Shown here piece by piece: positions 35,635 through 45,477 of a stretch of 64,000 nt of DNA. This DNA comes from Pantoea sp. WMus005 (lineage in GTDB: Bacteria > Pseudomonadota > Gammaproteobacteria > Enterobacterales > Enterobacteriaceae). Positions within the stretch are counted from its first letter, which is position 1. Each line of letters starts with the position of its first letter. The position numbers and the translations under genes are program-made. The stretch is from contig NZ_JACBXU010000001.1 in NCBI RefSeq assembly GCF_013415305.1, positions 930,001-994,000 of the forward strand, in the 5' to 3' direction. Under the pieces are notes generated by a model. It ran no database searches, was not told the DNA's origin, and was given only the letters and a program-made list of their open reading frames with translations.

Positions 35635-38316
35635 ATGTCGTCTACCCTACGCGAGCAGAGTCAGGAAATACTGCAGGTCGACACCAAAAAATATCACATC
35701 TTCAGTCTTCCCCGCGCTGCTCAACATCTTGGCAATATCGATAGCCTGCCAAAATCCCTCAAAGTTTTGCTGGAAAATTTACTGCGCTGGCAGGATGGGG
35801 ATTCCGTTACGGCAGAGGACATCCAGGCGCTGGTTGACTGGCAGAAAGATGCCCATGCTGAGCGAGAAATTGCCTATCGTCCAGCCCGCGTACTCATGCA
35901 GGACTTTACCGGCGTCCCTGCCGTAGTTGACCTGGCAGCAATGCGCGAAGCGGTGAATCGCCTGGGCGGCGACGTGGCCAAAGTGAATCCGTTATCGCCG
36001 GTTGATCTGGTTATTGACCACTCAGTCACGGTCGATCATTTTGGCGACGATGATGCCTTTGAAGAAAACGTCCGGCTGGAAATGGAACGCAACCATGAGC
36101 GCTACGTTTTCCTCCGCTGGGGCCAGAAAGCGTTTGATAAATTCCGCGTTGTGCCGCCGGGCACCGGGATCTGTCATCAGGTCAACCTGGAATATCTGGG
36201 TAAGGCAATCTGGCATGAAACGCTCAACGGTGAAGAGTATGCCTGGCCGGATACCCTGGTGGGTACTGACTCCCACACCACTATGATCAATGCGCTTGGC
36301 GTGCTGGGATGGGGCGTTGGGGGGATCGAGGCCGAGGCTGCCATGCTGGGTCAGCCCGTCTCAATGTTGATCCCGGATGTGGTGGGTTTCAAACTCACTG
36401 GCAAGCTACGCCCGGGCATTACTGCAACTGACCTCGTTTTAACCGTCACCCAGATGCTGCGTAAGCATGGCGTCGTGGGTAAATTCGTGGAGTTTTACGG
36501 TGATGGCCTGGCCGATCTGCCGCTGGCAGACCGCGCGACTATCGCTAACATGGCTCCGGAATATGGTGCGACCTGCGGTTTCTTCCCGGTCGATGACGTC
36601 ACACTGAGCTACATGACATTGACCGGCCGGGATGCTGAACAGGTCGCCTTAGTGGAAGCCTATGCCAAAGCGCAGGGCCTGTGGCGCAATCCCGGTGATG
36701 AGCCGCGCTTTACCAGCACGCTGGCACTGGATATGAATGAGGTGGAATCAAGCCTGGCGGGACCAAAACGTCCGCAGGATCGGGTTTCACTGGGCGATGT
36801 GCCCGCTGCGTTTGATGCCAGCAACGAGCTGGAAGTGAATCAGGCGCAGAAACCGCATAAAAACGTCGAATATACCGACAGCGATACCGGACTGACGCAT
36901 ACGCTGACCGATGGTGCGGTAGTGATCAGTGCGATTACATCCTGTACCAACACCTCTAATCCCAGCGTGCTGATGGCGGCTGGTTTACTGGCGAAAAAAG
37001 CGGTCGAGCGTGGTCTGAAACGTCAGCCCTGGGTTAAAGCCTCTCTGGCTCCGGGTTCTAAAGTCGTTTCAGACTACCTGGCCGTCGCGCAACTCACCTC
37101 GTATCTTGATGAACTGGGCTTTAACCTGGTCGGTTATGGCTGCACCACCTGTATCGGTAACTCCGGCCCGCTGAAAGATGAGATTGAGTCTGCGATTAAA
37201 GCGGGCGATCTGACGGTAGGGGCTGTACTGTCCGGCAACCGTAATTTTGAAGGCCGTATTCATCCGCTGATTAAAACCAACTGGCTGGCGTCACCACCGC
37301 TGGTGGTGGCCTATGCGCTGGCCGGTAACATGAAGATCAACCTGCAGACGGAGCCGCTGGGCCACGATCGCCAGGGCCAGCCGGTGTATCTGAAAGATAT
37401 CTGGCCGTCACCGGAAGAGATCGCCACAGCCGTGCAGCAGGTCACCAGCGACATGTTCCATAAAGAGTACGCCGAAGTCTTCGATGGCACGCCAGAATGG
37501 CAGGAGATTAAGGTCAGTGAAGCGGCAACTTATGACTGGGATGAAGGCTCGACCTACATCCGTCTGTCGCCGTTCTTTGATGATATGGAGAAAGAGCCTA
37601 AGCCGGTACAGGATATTCGCGGTGCCCGGGTGCTCGCACTGCTGGGCGACTCCGTCACCACGGACCATATTTCGCCAGCGGGCAGTATTAAGGCGGAAAG
37701 TCCGGCCGGGCGTTATCTGCTGTCACACGGCGTTGAGCGCAACGACTTTAACTCCTACGGTTCGCGTCGCGGCAACCATGAAGTGATGATGCGCGGCACG
37801 TTCGCCAACATCCGTATTCGCAATGAGATGGTACCGGGTGTAGAGGGCGGCTATACCCGCCATTACCCGAGTGGCGAACAACTGGCCATCTATGACGCCG
37901 CGATGAAGTATCAGGAAGAGGGTGTGCCGCTGGCGGTTATCGCAGGGAAAGAGTATGGCTCCGGTTCAAGCCGTGACTGGGCGGCTAAAGGACCTCGTCT
38001 GCAGGGCGTCAGAGTCGTCATTTCGGAGTCTTTTGAGCGTATTCACCGCTCTAACCTGATTGGGATGGGCATTCTGCCACTGGAGTTCCCGCAGGGCGTG
38101 ACCCGCAAAACCCTGGGATTGACGGGTGAAGAGCACATTGATGTGGAAAATCTTCAGTCACTGACGCCAGGCTGCAGCGTGAAAGTCACGCTGACCCGTG
38201 CTGACGGCAGCAAGGAAGAGCTGGATACCCGTTGTCGCATTGATACCGGTAATGAGCTGACCTATTACCGCAATGACGGCATACTGCACTACGTTATCCG
38301 CAATATGCTGGACTGA
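35635..38316 (+). CDS. acnA: Aconitate hydratase A
   Basis: Iron-sulfur enzyme of the citric-acid cycle, the stress and stationary-phase aconitase in E. coli. 893 residues (E. coli 891). Cluster ligands Cys437 ([14 protein letters not shown]) and Cys503/Cys506 ([12 protein letters not shown]) are present, with the active-site region [11 protein letters not shown] and C-terminal [29 protein letters not shown] lies six bases before the ATG. Confidence 0.98.
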   Translation: MSSTLREQSQEILQVDTKKYHIFSLPRAAQHLGNIDSLPKSLKVLLENLLRWQDGDSVTAEDIQALVDWQKDAHAEREIAYRPARVLMQDFTGVPAVVDLAAMREAVNRLGGDVAKVNPLSPVDLVIDHSVTVDHFGDDDAFEENVRLEMERNHERYVFLRWGQKAFDKFRVVPPGTGICHQVNLEYLGKAIWHETLNGEEYAWPDTLVGTDSHTTMINALGVLGWGVGGIEAEAAMLGQPVSMLIPDVVGFKLTGKLRPGITATDLVLTVTQMLRKHGVVGKFVEFYGDGLADLPLADRATIANMAPEYGATCGFFPVDDVTLSYMTLTGRDAEQVALVEAYAKAQGLWRNPGDEPRFTSTLALDMNEVESSLAGPKRPQDRVSLGDVPAAFDASNELEVNQAQKPHKNVEYTDSDTGLTHTLTDGAVVISAITSCTNTSNPSVLMAAGLLAKKAVERGLKRQPWVKASLAPGSKVVSDYLAVAQLTSYLDELGFNLVGYGCTTCIGNSGPLKDEIESAIKAGDLTVGAVLSGNRNFEGRIHPLIKTNWLASPPLVVAYALAGNMKINLQTEPLGHDRQGQPVYLKDIWPSPEEIATAVQQVTSDMFHKEYAEVFDGTPEWQEIKVSEAATYDWDEGSTYIRLSPFFDDMEKEPKPVQDIRGARVLALLGDSVTTDHISPAGSIKAESPAGRYLLSHGVERNDFNSYGSRRGNHEVMMRGTFANIRIRNEMVPGVEGGYTRHYPSGEQLAIYDAAMKYQEEGVPLAVIAGKEYGSGSSRDWAAKGPRLQGVRVVISESFERIHRSNLIGMGILPLEFPQGVTRKTLGLTGEEHIDVENLQSLTPGCSVKVTLTRADGSKEELDTRCRIDTGNELTYYRNDGILHYVIRNMLD

Positions 38317-38317
38317 C

Positions 38318-38345
38318 AAAAAAAGCCGGGGAGACCCGGCTTTTT
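38318..38345. terminator. Bidirectional terminator between acnA and ribA
   Basis: AAAAAGCCGGG (38320-38330) pairs with CCCGGCTTTTT (38335-38345), loop GAGA. It serves both convergent genes. Confidence 0.92.
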
Positions 38346-38348
38346 CAT

Positions 38349-38942
38349 TTATGACTTCGGCAGCAGGTGTCCCATTTTTGCCGCTTTCGTATCCAGATAG
38401 TGCGCATTCTTCGGGTTACGTCCCACAATCAGGGGGACACGTTCAACAATATTGATCCCGGCTTCACTCAGGATCTCCACTTTACGTGGGTTATTGGTCA
38501 GCAGACGCACTTCATTAACGCCCAGCAGTTTGAACATATCGGCGCACAGCGTGAAGTCGCGCTCATCGGCGGCAAAACCCAATTGATGGTTCGCTTCTAC
38601 GGTGTCATAACCTTTGTCCTGCAACGCATAGGCGCGGATCTTATTTAGCAGGCCAATATTACGGCCTTCCTGACGGTGATAAAGCAGCGCGCCGCGACCC
38701 TCTTCTGCGATGGCATTGAGGGCAGCTTCCAGCTGAAAGCCACAGTCGCAACGCAGGCTGAAGAGTGCATCGCCGGTCAGGCATTCGGAGTGAACGCGCG
38801 CCAGTACCGGCTCGTTATCATTAATATCACCAAAGACCAGCGCAACATGGTCATGTCCGGTTGCCAGTTCTTCAAAACCAACCATCAGGAAATCTCCCCA
38901 TGGCGTGGGCAGTTTGGCTTCTGCCACCCGTTTAAGCTGCAT
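38349..38942 (-). CDS. ribA: GTP cyclohydrolase II
   Basis: First step of riboflavin synthesis from GTP. 197 residues from [18 protein letters not shown], as in E. coli (196). Zinc ligands Cys54, Cys65 and Cys67 ([20 protein letters not shown]) and the GTP-site [11 protein letters not shown] are present. GGAG seven bases upstream supports the start at 38942; the longer open frame above it is not protein-like. Confidence 0.97.
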   Translation of the reverse strand: MQLKRVAEAKLPTPWGDFLMVGFEELATGHDHVALVFGDINDNEPVLARVHSECLTGDALFSLRCDCGFQLEAALNAIAEEGRGALLYHRQEGRNIGLLNKIRAYALQDKGYDTVEANHQLGFAADERDFTLCADMFKLLGVNEVRLLTNNPRKVEILSEAGINIVERVPLIVGRNPKNAHYLDTKAAKMGHLLPKS

Positions 38943-38967
38943 GTGACTCTCCAGAACCTTCAGAGGA

Positions 38968-38990
38968 TGCACTATCATCATGATAGTGCA
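38968..38990. promoter_or_regulatory. 10-bp palindrome upstream of ribA
   Basis: TGCACTATCA (38968-38977) and TGATAGTGCA (38981-38990) are perfect inverted copies around TCA, 26 bases before the ribA ATG. It could be an operator or a stable hairpin in the ribA leader. Confidence 0.5.
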
Positions 38991-39169
38991 CAGGCCAGTG
39001 TGGCCCGACAAACGTGCAATATTGTGCCACAACCCGCAGGCGGGCTGGTAATCTCTGATACCAATTGCAGTGATAAAGCACAATTATCCAATCGGCAACG
39101 GTTATGTTATTCTTTTTTAAGCTAAAGTTATGCAATTGTTGTCTTTTGACACCGGGATAAGGGAAGAAG

Positions 39170-39928
39170 ATGTTTAAGATTTCGCGTCGTACCACCTTCG
39201 GAATGCTGCTGCTGCTGATCATGCCGGTTGCCGTCTGGCTTACCGGCTGGCGCTGGCAGCCGGGCGAAAGCAATGCGCTGCTGAAAAGTCTCTTCTGGAT
39301 GACCGAAACCGTTACCAATCCGTGGGGCATTGTTACCAGCGTTGTGTTGAGTGCCTGGATGCTCTGGTGCCTGCGCTTTCGCCTGAAACCCGCCATTTTG
39401 CTGCTGCTGATCATGAATGCGACGATTCTGGCAGGGCAGTACACCAAATCTTTTATCAAAGAGCAGATTCAGGAGCCACGCCCCTATGTGATCTGGCTCG
39501 AACAGCATCACGGCCTGGATGAGAAGACCTTCTATGAACTCAGGCGCAAACAGCGTGGCGAGATGGTGACGTCATTGATCGCCGATGAGACGCAGATTCC
39601 AGGCTGGCTGAAACGGCACTGGGCGTTTGAAACCGGTTTTGCCTTTCCCTCTGGCCATACCATGTTTGCCGCCAGCTGGGCACTGCTGGCATTGGGTCTG
39701 CTCTGGCCGCGTCGTCACTATAAAACCGTTGTGGTGATCTTCCTGTGGGCTACCGGCGTAATGGCGAGCCGTCTGCTGCTGGGCATGCACTGGCCACGCG
39801 ATCTGGCAATGGCAACGGTCCTCTCCTGGATACTGGTCACCGTTGCCACCTGGCTGGCGCAGCGTTTCTGTGGCCCGCTGACGCTGCCGCCGGAAGAGCA
39901 AAAAGAAGTGGCGCAGCGGGAGCCCTGA
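39170..39928 (+). CDS. pgpB: Phosphatidylglycerophosphatase B / undecaprenyl-diphosphatase
   Basis: Membrane PAP2 phosphatase acting on phosphatidylglycerophosphate and undecaprenyl diphosphate. 252 residues (E. coli 254). The three PAP2 motifs are visible: KEQIQEPRP, PSGH in FAFPSGHTMFAA, and SRLLLGMHWPRD. Six membrane helices. It is divergent from ribA. Confidence 0.96.
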   Translation: MFKISRRTTFGMLLLLIMPVAVWLTGWRWQPGESNALLKSLFWMTETVTNPWGIVTSVVLSAWMLWCLRFRLKPAILLLLIMNATILAGQYTKSFIKEQIQEPRPYVIWLEQHHGLDEKTFYELRRKQRGEMVTSLIADETQIPGWLKRHWAFETGFAFPSGHTMFAASWALLALGLLWPRRHYKTVVVIFLWATGVMASRLLLGMHWPRDLAMATVLSWILVTVATWLAQRFCGPLTLPPEEQKEVAQREP

Positions 39929-40062
39929 TTGTAATTCACCCTTAAGACCCCATATTATTAGGCAGGCCCGCGCAAAAGTGACGAGTCAGATGCTGCTGGG
40001 AGCAGCATTTTTGCTGGAGTTTTGGCATAATTATACCCGACAACCTCACAACAGGATGCACT

Positions 40063-40371
40063 GTGAAATATTTGCTGATTTTTTTAGTGGTACTGGTCAT
40101 TTTCATTATTTCCGTCACCCTGGGTGCACATAACGATCAGGTCATTACTTTTAACTATCTGCTGGCGCAGGGTGAGTTCAGCATCTCGACCTTACTGGCA
40201 TCACTGTTTGGCGCAGGTTTCGTGCTTGGCTGGATTATCTGCGGTCTGTTCTGGTTACGGACCCGCGTCTCCCTGGCGAATGCCAACCGGAAAATTAAGC
40301 GTATGCAGACCCAAATCGAGCAGAGTACTGCACTGGCGACCACGCCATCTTCGCCGGCTGGCCGGGAATAA
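40063..40371 (+). CDS. lapA: LapA, LPS assembly protein A
   Basis: 102 residues from GTG 40063 (KYLLIFLVVLVIFIISVTLG). Two membrane helices (about 2-22 and 42-66) precede a coiled-coil cytoplasmic tail (ANANRKIKRMQTQIEQ). It acts with LapB in controlling LpxC proteolysis by FtsH. AGGA lies upstream of the GTG. The stop is six bases before lapB. Confidence 0.93.
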   Translation: MKYLLIFLVVLVIFIISVTLGAHNDQVITFNYLLAQGEFSISTLLASLFGAGFVLGWIICGLFWLRTRVSLANANRKIKRMQTQIEQSTALATTPSSPAGRE

Positions 40372-40377
40372 TACCCG

Positions 40378-41547
40378 ATGCATGAATTGCTGTTTCTGTT
40401 ACTGCCGGTGGCGGCTGCGTATGGCTGGTATATGGGCCGTCGCAGCGCGCATCAGGACAAGCAACAGGAAGCCAACCGACTCTCTCGTGAATATGTCGCT
40501 GGCGTAAACTTTCTGCTCTCAAACCAGCAGGATAAAGCGGTCGACCTGTTTCTCGATATGCTGAAAGAGGACAGCGGCACGGTTGAAGCGCACCTGACGC
40601 TGGGAAACCTGTTCCGATCGCGCGGTGAAGTCGACCGCGCCATCCGTATCCACCAGGCGTTAATGGAAAGCGCGTCTCTGAGTTATGAGCAGCGTCTGCT
40701 CGCCGTACAGCAGCTGGGTCGCGACTACATGGCGGCGGGCTTATATGACCGCGCTGAAGATATGTTTAAGCAGCTCACCGATGAAACTGACTTTCGGGTG
40801 GGCGCCCTGCAGCAGCTGCTGCTGATCCATCAGGCAACCAGCGACTGGCAGCAGGCGATTGAAGTTGCAGAACGGCTGGTTAAGCTCGGCAAAGAGAAGC
40901 AGAAAGGTGAAATCGCCCACTTCTACTGTGAACTGGCATTACAGGCGATGAGCAGCGACGATCTGGATCGTGCGATGAACCTGCTGAAGAAAGGGGAGGC
41001 CGCCGACCGCAACAGCGCACGCATCTCTATCATGATGGGCCGTATTCTGATGGAGAAAGAAGACTTCGCCAAAGCAGTTGGTCATCTGCAACGTGTGCTG
41101 GATCAGGATAAAGAGCTGGTCAGTGAAACGCTGGGCATGCTGGAGACCTGTTTCGAGCGGCTCAAACAGCCAGAAGCCTGGGCTGATTTCCTGCAGCGCT
41201 GTGTGGAAGAAAACACCGGTGCGGCAGCAGAACTCTATCTGTCCGATATCCTGGAGCAGCAGCAGGGGCCTGAAGCAGCCCAGAACTACATCAGCCGTCA
41301 GTTGCAGCGTCATCCGACAATGCGTGTGTTTCATCGTCTGATGGATTTAAACCTGCATGAAGCGGAAGAGGGGCGCGCTAAAGATAGCCTGATGGTCCTG
41401 CGTGACATGGTTGGTGAACAAATCCGCACCAAGCCGCGTTATCGCTGCCAGAAGTGTGGCTTTACCGCCCATGCACTTTACTGGCACTGCCCATCCTGCC
41501 GTACCTGGTCATCCGTTAAACCTATTCGTGGTCTCGACGGCCAGTAA
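40378..41547 (+). CDS. lapB: LapB, TPR protein controlling LPS synthesis
   Basis: 389 residues, the same as E. coli LapB (YciM). A single N-terminal membrane anchor (LLFLLLPVAAAYGWYMGRRSA) is followed by TPR repeats over about 35-345 and a rubredoxin-like metal domain (RCQKCGFTAHALYWHCPSC). It acts as adaptor for FtsH degradation of LpxC and is opposed by YejM/PbgA. Confidence 0.97.
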   Translation: MHELLFLLLPVAAAYGWYMGRRSAHQDKQQEANRLSREYVAGVNFLLSNQQDKAVDLFLDMLKEDSGTVEAHLTLGNLFRSRGEVDRAIRIHQALMESASLSYEQRLLAVQQLGRDYMAAGLYDRAEDMFKQLTDETDFRVGALQQLLLIHQATSDWQQAIEVAERLVKLGKEKQKGEIAHFYCELALQAMSSDDLDRAMNLLKKGEAADRNSARISIMMGRILMEKEDFAKAVGHLQRVLDQDKELVSETLGMLETCFERLKQPEAWADFLQRCVEENTGAAAELYLSDILEQQQGPEAAQNYISRQLQRHPTMRVFHRLMDLNLHEAEEGRAKDSLMVLRDMVGEQIRTKPRYRCQKCGFTAHALYWHCPSCRTWSSVKPIRGLDGQ

Positions 41548-41744
41548 ACAGGCCGTTCAGTCCTGTGGATGGCACCTTATTATAGTTACAACATACTTAA
41601 AGTCTGATTATCTTCCCCATTTCAGCGCCAGTGCGGAAATTGCCGGGCAGAGGGGGAATGGCGATTGTGATGGTCAGACACGGAAGGTAGAATGCTTGCC
41701 GTTTGTCTATTGCGCCTGCGGGCGCCTGTTGCAGAGGAAATGCC

Positions 41745-42464
41745 ATGCCTTCACCCCACAACGTGACCGCTTCGCCGATTCTGGTAGCGCTGGATTATCA
41801 TGACCTCGACAGCGCGTTGCGTTTCGTCGACCAGATCGATCCCCGAAGTTGCCGCCTGAAAGTAGGCAAAGAGATGTTTACGCTGTTTGGCCCTTCGCTG
41901 GTTAAAACCCTGCAGCAGCGCGGCTTTGAAGTCTTCCTCGATCTGAAATTCCATGACATTCCCAACACCACTGCACATGCCGTGGCTGCCGCTGCCGATC
42001 TGGGGGTCTGGATGGTCAACGTCCATGCCAGCGGCGGGGCGAGGATGATGCACGCGGCACGTGAGGCGTTGCTGCCCTTTGGTAAAGATGCGCCGCTGCT
42101 GATTGCGGTGACCGTACTGACCAGCATGGATGCAGACGATCTCAAAGGGCTGGGCATCACGCTGTCTCCTGCCGAACAGGCAGAACGGCTGGCAAAGCTG
42201 ACGCAGTCATGCGGGCTGGATGGTGTAGTCTGTTCAGCGCATGAAGCCGTTCGCTTCAAACAGGTTCTGGGCCAGGATTTTGCGCTGGTCACGCCGGGAA
42301 TTCGCCCGGCTGGCAGTGATGCAGGCGATCAGCGTCGCATTATGACGCCACAGCAGGCGAAGCAGGCGGGCGTGGACTACATGGTTATAGGGCGTCCGAT
42401 CACCCAATCAGCCGAACCCGCCGCCACGCTGCAGGCGATCCTGCACAGTCTGGAGACACCATAA
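41745..42464 (+). CDS. pyrF: Orotidine-5'-phosphate decarboxylase
   Basis: Last step of UMP synthesis. 239 residues from ATG 41745, chosen because GAGGAAA lies five bases upstream; a TTG 42 bases earlier would add a Cys-rich extension unlike the family. Catalytic region [11 protein letters not shown] carries the Lys/Asp pair, and the phosphate site is in [12 protein letters not shown]. Overlaps yciH by one base (TAATG). Confidence 0.97.
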   Translation: MPSPHNVTASPILVALDYHDLDSALRFVDQIDPRSCRLKVGKEMFTLFGPSLVKTLQQRGFEVFLDLKFHDIPNTTAHAVAAAADLGVWMVNVHASGGARMMHAAREALLPFGKDAPLLIAVTVLTSMDADDLKGLGITLSPAEQAERLAKLTQSCGLDGVVCSAHEAVRFKQVLGQDFALVTPGIRPAGSDAGDQRRIMTPQQAKQAGVDYMVIGRPITQSAEPAATLQAILHSLETP

Positions 42465-42787
42465 TGGCAGATAATAATCGACTGGTTTACTCCACCGACA
42501 GCGGGCGCATTACCCAGCCTGAGACCAAAGCGGAACGGCCGAAAGGGGATGGCATTGTGCGCATCCAGCGTCAGACCAGCGGGCGCAAGGGCAAAGGGGT
42601 CTGCCTGATCACTGGCATTGATCTGGATGACGCGGCACTGACAGTGCTGGCAGCTGAACTGAAAAAGAAGTGCGGCTGTGGCGGTTCGGTAAAAGAGGGT
42701 GTGATTGAGATTCAGGGCGATAAGCGCGATTTGCTGAAAAGTCTGCTGGAAGCCAAAGGCATGAAGGTCAAACTGGCCGGCGGCTGA
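42464..42787 (+). CDS. yciH: YciH, SUI1/eIF1-like protein
   Basis: 107 residues with the SUI1 fold (KGKGVCLITGIDLDD to LKSLLEAKGMKVKLAGG). Related to eukaryotic eIF1; in E. coli it influences start-site fidelity and may inhibit translation under stress. Coupled to pyrF by the overlapping TAATG. Confidence 0.96.
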   Translation: MADNNRLVYSTDSGRITQPETKAERPKGDGIVRIQRQTSGRKGKGVCLITGIDLDDAALTVLAAELKKKCGCGGSVKEGVIEIQGDKRDLLKSLLEAKGMKVKLAGG

Positions 42788-42790
42788 ATA

Positions 42791-42818
42791 AAAATCGGGC
42801 TACCAGAGTAGCCCGATT
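42791..42818. terminator. Terminator between yciH and osmB
   Basis: AATCGGGCTAC (42793-42803) pairs with GTAGCCCGATT (42808-42818), loop CAGA. The T tract is on the minus strand (TTTATT), so it mainly terminates osmB; it may also stop yciH weakly. Confidence 0.75.
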
Positions 42819-42864
42819 GTCGTGTAGATGCTTAGCGTAGCCGACTATTCTTTTAATAAGGTCT

Positions 42865-43080
42865 TTAGTGGACCTGATGACCGATAATACCACCGACAGC
42901 TGCGCCACCGACTGTGCCGAGTGCGCTACCATTGGTCAATACTGAACCCCCAATCGCACCCGCGCCCGCACCAATGGCGGTATTGCGGTCACGCTTAGAC
43001 CAGTTAGAACAGCCGCTCAGTGCAACAGCTAACGTGGTCGCCAGTACAACGGCAGTGATTCTTTTCATTGTTGTTGTCAT
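42865..43080 (-). CDS. osmB: OsmB, osmotically inducible lipoprotein
   Basis: 71 residues from ATG 43080 (MTTTMKRITAVVLATTLAVA), supported by AAAGGAGAAG seven bases upstream. Lipobox LSGC, then SNWSKRDRNTAIGAGAGAIG and a Gly/Ala-rich glycine-zipper tail ending GGIIGHQVH, all as in E. coli OsmB. Expected at the outer membrane in stress and stationary phase. Confidence 0.95.
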   Translation of the reverse strand: MTTTMKRITAVVLATTLAVALSGCSNWSKRDRNTAIGAGAGAIGGSVLTNGSALGTVGGAAVGGIIGHQVH

Positions 43081-43116
43081 ACACTTCTCCTTTGATGTGC
43101 TCACAGAGGCAACACT

Positions 43117-43126
43117 CTTAGTATAG
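43117..43126 (-). promoter_or_regulatory. Sigma-S-type -10 element of osmB
   Basis: The minus strand reads CTATACTAAG, matching the CTATACT core preferred by RpoS. It lies about 40 bases before the osmB start. No strong -35 is seen, as is common for RpoS promoters. Confidence 0.6.
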
Positions 43127-43432
43127 CTCCGATATTTCCTCAGCCCGCTTGTGTCGCATCATTGCCGCATCCGTGACGGCATAGAAATGTGATCACCATG
43201 GACAAACCGTTTGTAGCGGGTGAGTCACAATGCCGGTCTGACAGAACAGGTCCACGCATTGCCTGAGAAGATTCTAAGCATTTCGCGCACATTCCGAAGA
43301 TAGAAAATTCTGAAATCACGACACATTTTTGCATTCACAGCCATTCCTTCTGCGTTTATAGCCATTTGCTCCATAACCCTTTGGCGTCTGACTCCGCAAA
43401 ATTCAGGGACGATTGTCAGCAGGAGAAAAGGC
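43127..43432. other. Intergenic region osmB-araD
   Basis: 306 bases with no gene I can support. It presumably holds the araD promoter, but I see neither a clear sigma-70 pair nor a good AraC or CRP site. AGGAG at the end is the araD ribosome site. Confidence 0.45.
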
Positions 43433-44131
43433 ATGCTGGAACACCTTAAACAACAGGTTCTGGAAGCGAATCTGGATCTACCTAAATACAACCTGGTGAC
43501 GTTCACCTGGGGCAATGTCAGCGCGATTGATCGCGAACAGGGTTTGCTGGTAATTAAACCTTCCGGCGTGCGCTATGAGGTGATGAAGCGCGACGATATG
43601 GTTGTCGTCGAACTGGCGAGTGGCAACGTGGTAGAAGGCGATAAACGCCCTTCATCGGACACGGCGACGCACCGCGCACTCTATCTCGCCTGGCCGGAAG
43701 TCGGTGGTATTGTCCATACCCATTCGCGTCACGCCACCATTTGGGCGCAGGCTGGACGACCGATTCCGGCCTGGGGAACCACCCACGCCGACGATTTTTA
43801 TGGCGAGATCCCCTGCACCCGTGCAATGCGCAACGACGAGATTCAGCATGAGTACGAGTGGAATACTGGCGAAGTGATTATCGAGACCTTTGCGCAGCGT
43901 GGACTGTCTCCCTCGGCAATTCCGGGCGTGCTGGTCAACTCACATGGTCCGTTTGCCTGGGGCATAGATGCTCACGCCGCCGTGCACAGTGCGGTGGTGC
44001 TGGAGGAGGTGGCCTATATGGGCCTGTTCAGCCAGCAACTGACCCCTGATCTGCCGCCAATTAACCAGACCCTGCTTGACCTGCACTACCTGCGAAAGCA
44101 TGGCGAAAATGCCTGGTACGGGCAAAAATAA
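43433..44131 (+). CDS. araD: L-ribulose-5-phosphate 4-epimerase
   Basis: Class-II aldolase-family zinc enzyme converting L-ribulose 5-phosphate to D-xylulose 5-phosphate. 232 residues, very like E. coli AraD (231). The known functional residues are all present at the same numbers: Asp76, His95, His97, Asp120, His171 and Tyr229. AraD is favoured over UlaF/SgbE by the start ([20 protein letters not shown]) and by [18 protein letters not shown]. No araA, araB or araC is adjacent, so it is an orphan here, between osmB and kdgT. Confidence 0.88.
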   Translation: MLEHLKQQVLEANLDLPKYNLVTFTWGNVSAIDREQGLLVIKPSGVRYEVMKRDDMVVVELASGNVVEGDKRPSSDTATHRALYLAWPEVGGIVHTHSRHATIWAQAGRPIPAWGTTHADDFYGEIPCTRAMRNDEIQHEYEWNTGEVIIETFAQRGLSPSAIPGVLVNSHGPFAWGIDAHAAVHSAVVLEEVAYMGLFSQQLTPDLPPINQTLLDLHYLRKHGENAWYGQK

Positions 44132-44135
44132 CAGG

Positions 44136-44164
44136 CGGGGCGCGAAGGCGTCCCGTTTTTTTTA
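44136..44164 (+). terminator. araD terminator
   Basis: CGGGGCGC (44136-44143) pairs with GCGTCCCG (44148-44155) with one G-U pair, loop GAAG, followed by eight Ts. Confidence 0.9.
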
Positions 44165-44224
44165 GTCTCTTTTGAGACTGGTATGGCGATCCTCATCATA
44201 GTTATCAAAACATCCCGTCAACAA

Positions 44225-44244
44225 AATTAAAACAGCGTTTCATT
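44225..44244 (+). promoter_or_regulatory. Possible KdgR box upstream of kdgT
   Basis: AATTAAAACAGCGTTTCATT has an intact right half (GTTTCATT) and an approximate left half of the KdgR palindrome known from pectinolytic enterobacteria. It lies 105 bases before the kdgT start. KdgR normally represses kdgT until 2-keto-3-deoxygluconate is present. Confidence 0.5.
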
Positions 44245-44348
44245 TTATCGGGGCGATCACTGTTTTGATTACCTCAAGTCACTATTTTGCTTGCATCGCC
44301 TTCGGGCACTTTCTGCTCCACCACTTGCAAAGCAAAGGTGACTACCCT

Positions 44349-45332
44349 ATGCACATTAAACGGGCAATAGACAAAATTCCGGGCGGCATGATGCTCATTC
44401 CGCTGTTTATCGGCGCGCTCTGTCATACCTTCTCTCCTGATGCCGGGAAATATTTCGGTTCATTCACCAATGGTCTGATGACCGGCACAGTGCCGATTCT
44501 GGCCGTCTGGTTCTTCTGTATGGGTGCGTCAATTAAGCTCAGCGCCACCGGAACGGTATTGCGTAAATCGGGCACGCTGGTGCTTACTAAAATTGCTGTC
44601 GCCTGGGTGGTTGCTGCCATCGCCTCACGCGTAATGCCTGAGAATGGCGTGGAAGTGGGGATGTTCGCCGGATTATCGACGCTGGCGCTGGTGGCCGCGA
44701 TGGATATGACGAATGGCGGCCTCTATGCTTCCATCATGCAGCAGTACGGTTCTAAAGAGGAAGCGGGCGCATTTGTACTGATGTCACTGGAGTCCGGGCC
44801 ATTAATGACCATGGTTATCCTTGGTACGGCCGGTATCGCCTCGTTTGAGCCACACGTGTTTGTCGGCGCGGTCCTGCCGTTTGTCGTGGGATTTGCATTA
44901 GGGAATCTTGATCCCGAGTTGCGCGATTTCTTCGGTAAAGCTGTACATACGCTGATCCCTTTCTTCGCCTTTGCCCTGGGAAACACGATTAACCTTGGTG
45001 TCATTGCTGAAACCGGACTACTGGGCATCATGCTCGGCGTGGCCGTGATCATCATCACCGGTATCCCGCTTATTCTGGCCGATCGGCTGATTGGGGGCGG
45101 GGATGGCACGGCTGGCATCGCGGCATCGAGTACGGCAGGCGCAGCGGTGGCGACCCCCGTGCTGATTGCCGAGATGCTGCCACAGTTTAAACCCGTGGCT
45201 CCTGCAGCGACGGCGTTGGTTGCCACGTCCGTTATTGTGACCTCTGTCCTGGTCCCCATCATCACCGCCATCTATTCAAAACGTCTTAAGCGTCATCATC
45301 TCGCCGTCGGACAGCGTGCCGCTATTAAGTAA
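44349..45332 (+). CDS. kdgT: 2-keto-3-deoxygluconate permease
   Basis: Proton symporter for 2-keto-3-deoxygluconate, a breakdown product of pectin and uronic acids. 327 residues from [20 protein letters not shown], the same length as E. coli KdgT. Ten hydrophobic segments and the blocks [20 protein letters not shown] and [19 protein letters not shown] are characteristic. The open frame extends 28 codons upstream, but the family starts at 44349. No kdgK, kdgA or uronate genes are adjacent. Confidence 0.95.
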   Translation: MHIKRAIDKIPGGMMLIPLFIGALCHTFSPDAGKYFGSFTNGLMTGTVPILAVWFFCMGASIKLSATGTVLRKSGTLVLTKIAVAWVVAAIASRVMPENGVEVGMFAGLSTLALVAAMDMTNGGLYASIMQQYGSKEEAGAFVLMSLESGPLMTMVILGTAGIASFEPHVFVGAVLPFVVGFALGNLDPELRDFFGKAVHTLIPFFAFALGNTINLGVIAETGLLGIMLGVAVIIITGIPLILADRLIGGGDGTAGIAASSTAGAAVATPVLIAEMLPQFKPVAPAATALVATSVIVTSVLVPIITAIYSKRLKRHHLAVGQRAAIK

Positions 45333-45344
45333 CCTGCCTAATCA

Positions 45345-45368
45345 ATCCCCGGCGCGCCAGTCGGGGAT
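45345..45368 (+). terminator. Possible weak terminator of kdgT
   Basis: ATCCCCG (45345-45351) pairs with CGGGGAT (45362-45368) around a ten-base GC-rich loop. Only a short, interrupted T tract follows. Confidence 0.35.
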
Positions 45369-45477
45369 CACTCTGGATTTTGTGTTGTAAATCAATCTCT
45401 CATTTGGTCTGGCCTCACTCTGCATTACGCTGATGTGGCGTATTTAACGCATCAAAATATAAACAGAGGATGAGACA

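Noticed and set aside
35612-35926. Frame starting ATG 35612 and overlapping acnA
   Set aside because: Its start contains the acnA ribosome site and the rest is an out-of-frame reading of acnA.
43433-44131. Assignment of the epimerase as UlaF or SgbE (ascorbate or L-xylulose pathways)
   Set aside because: The whole sequence is closer to AraD as remembered, and no ula or sgb genes are adjacent.
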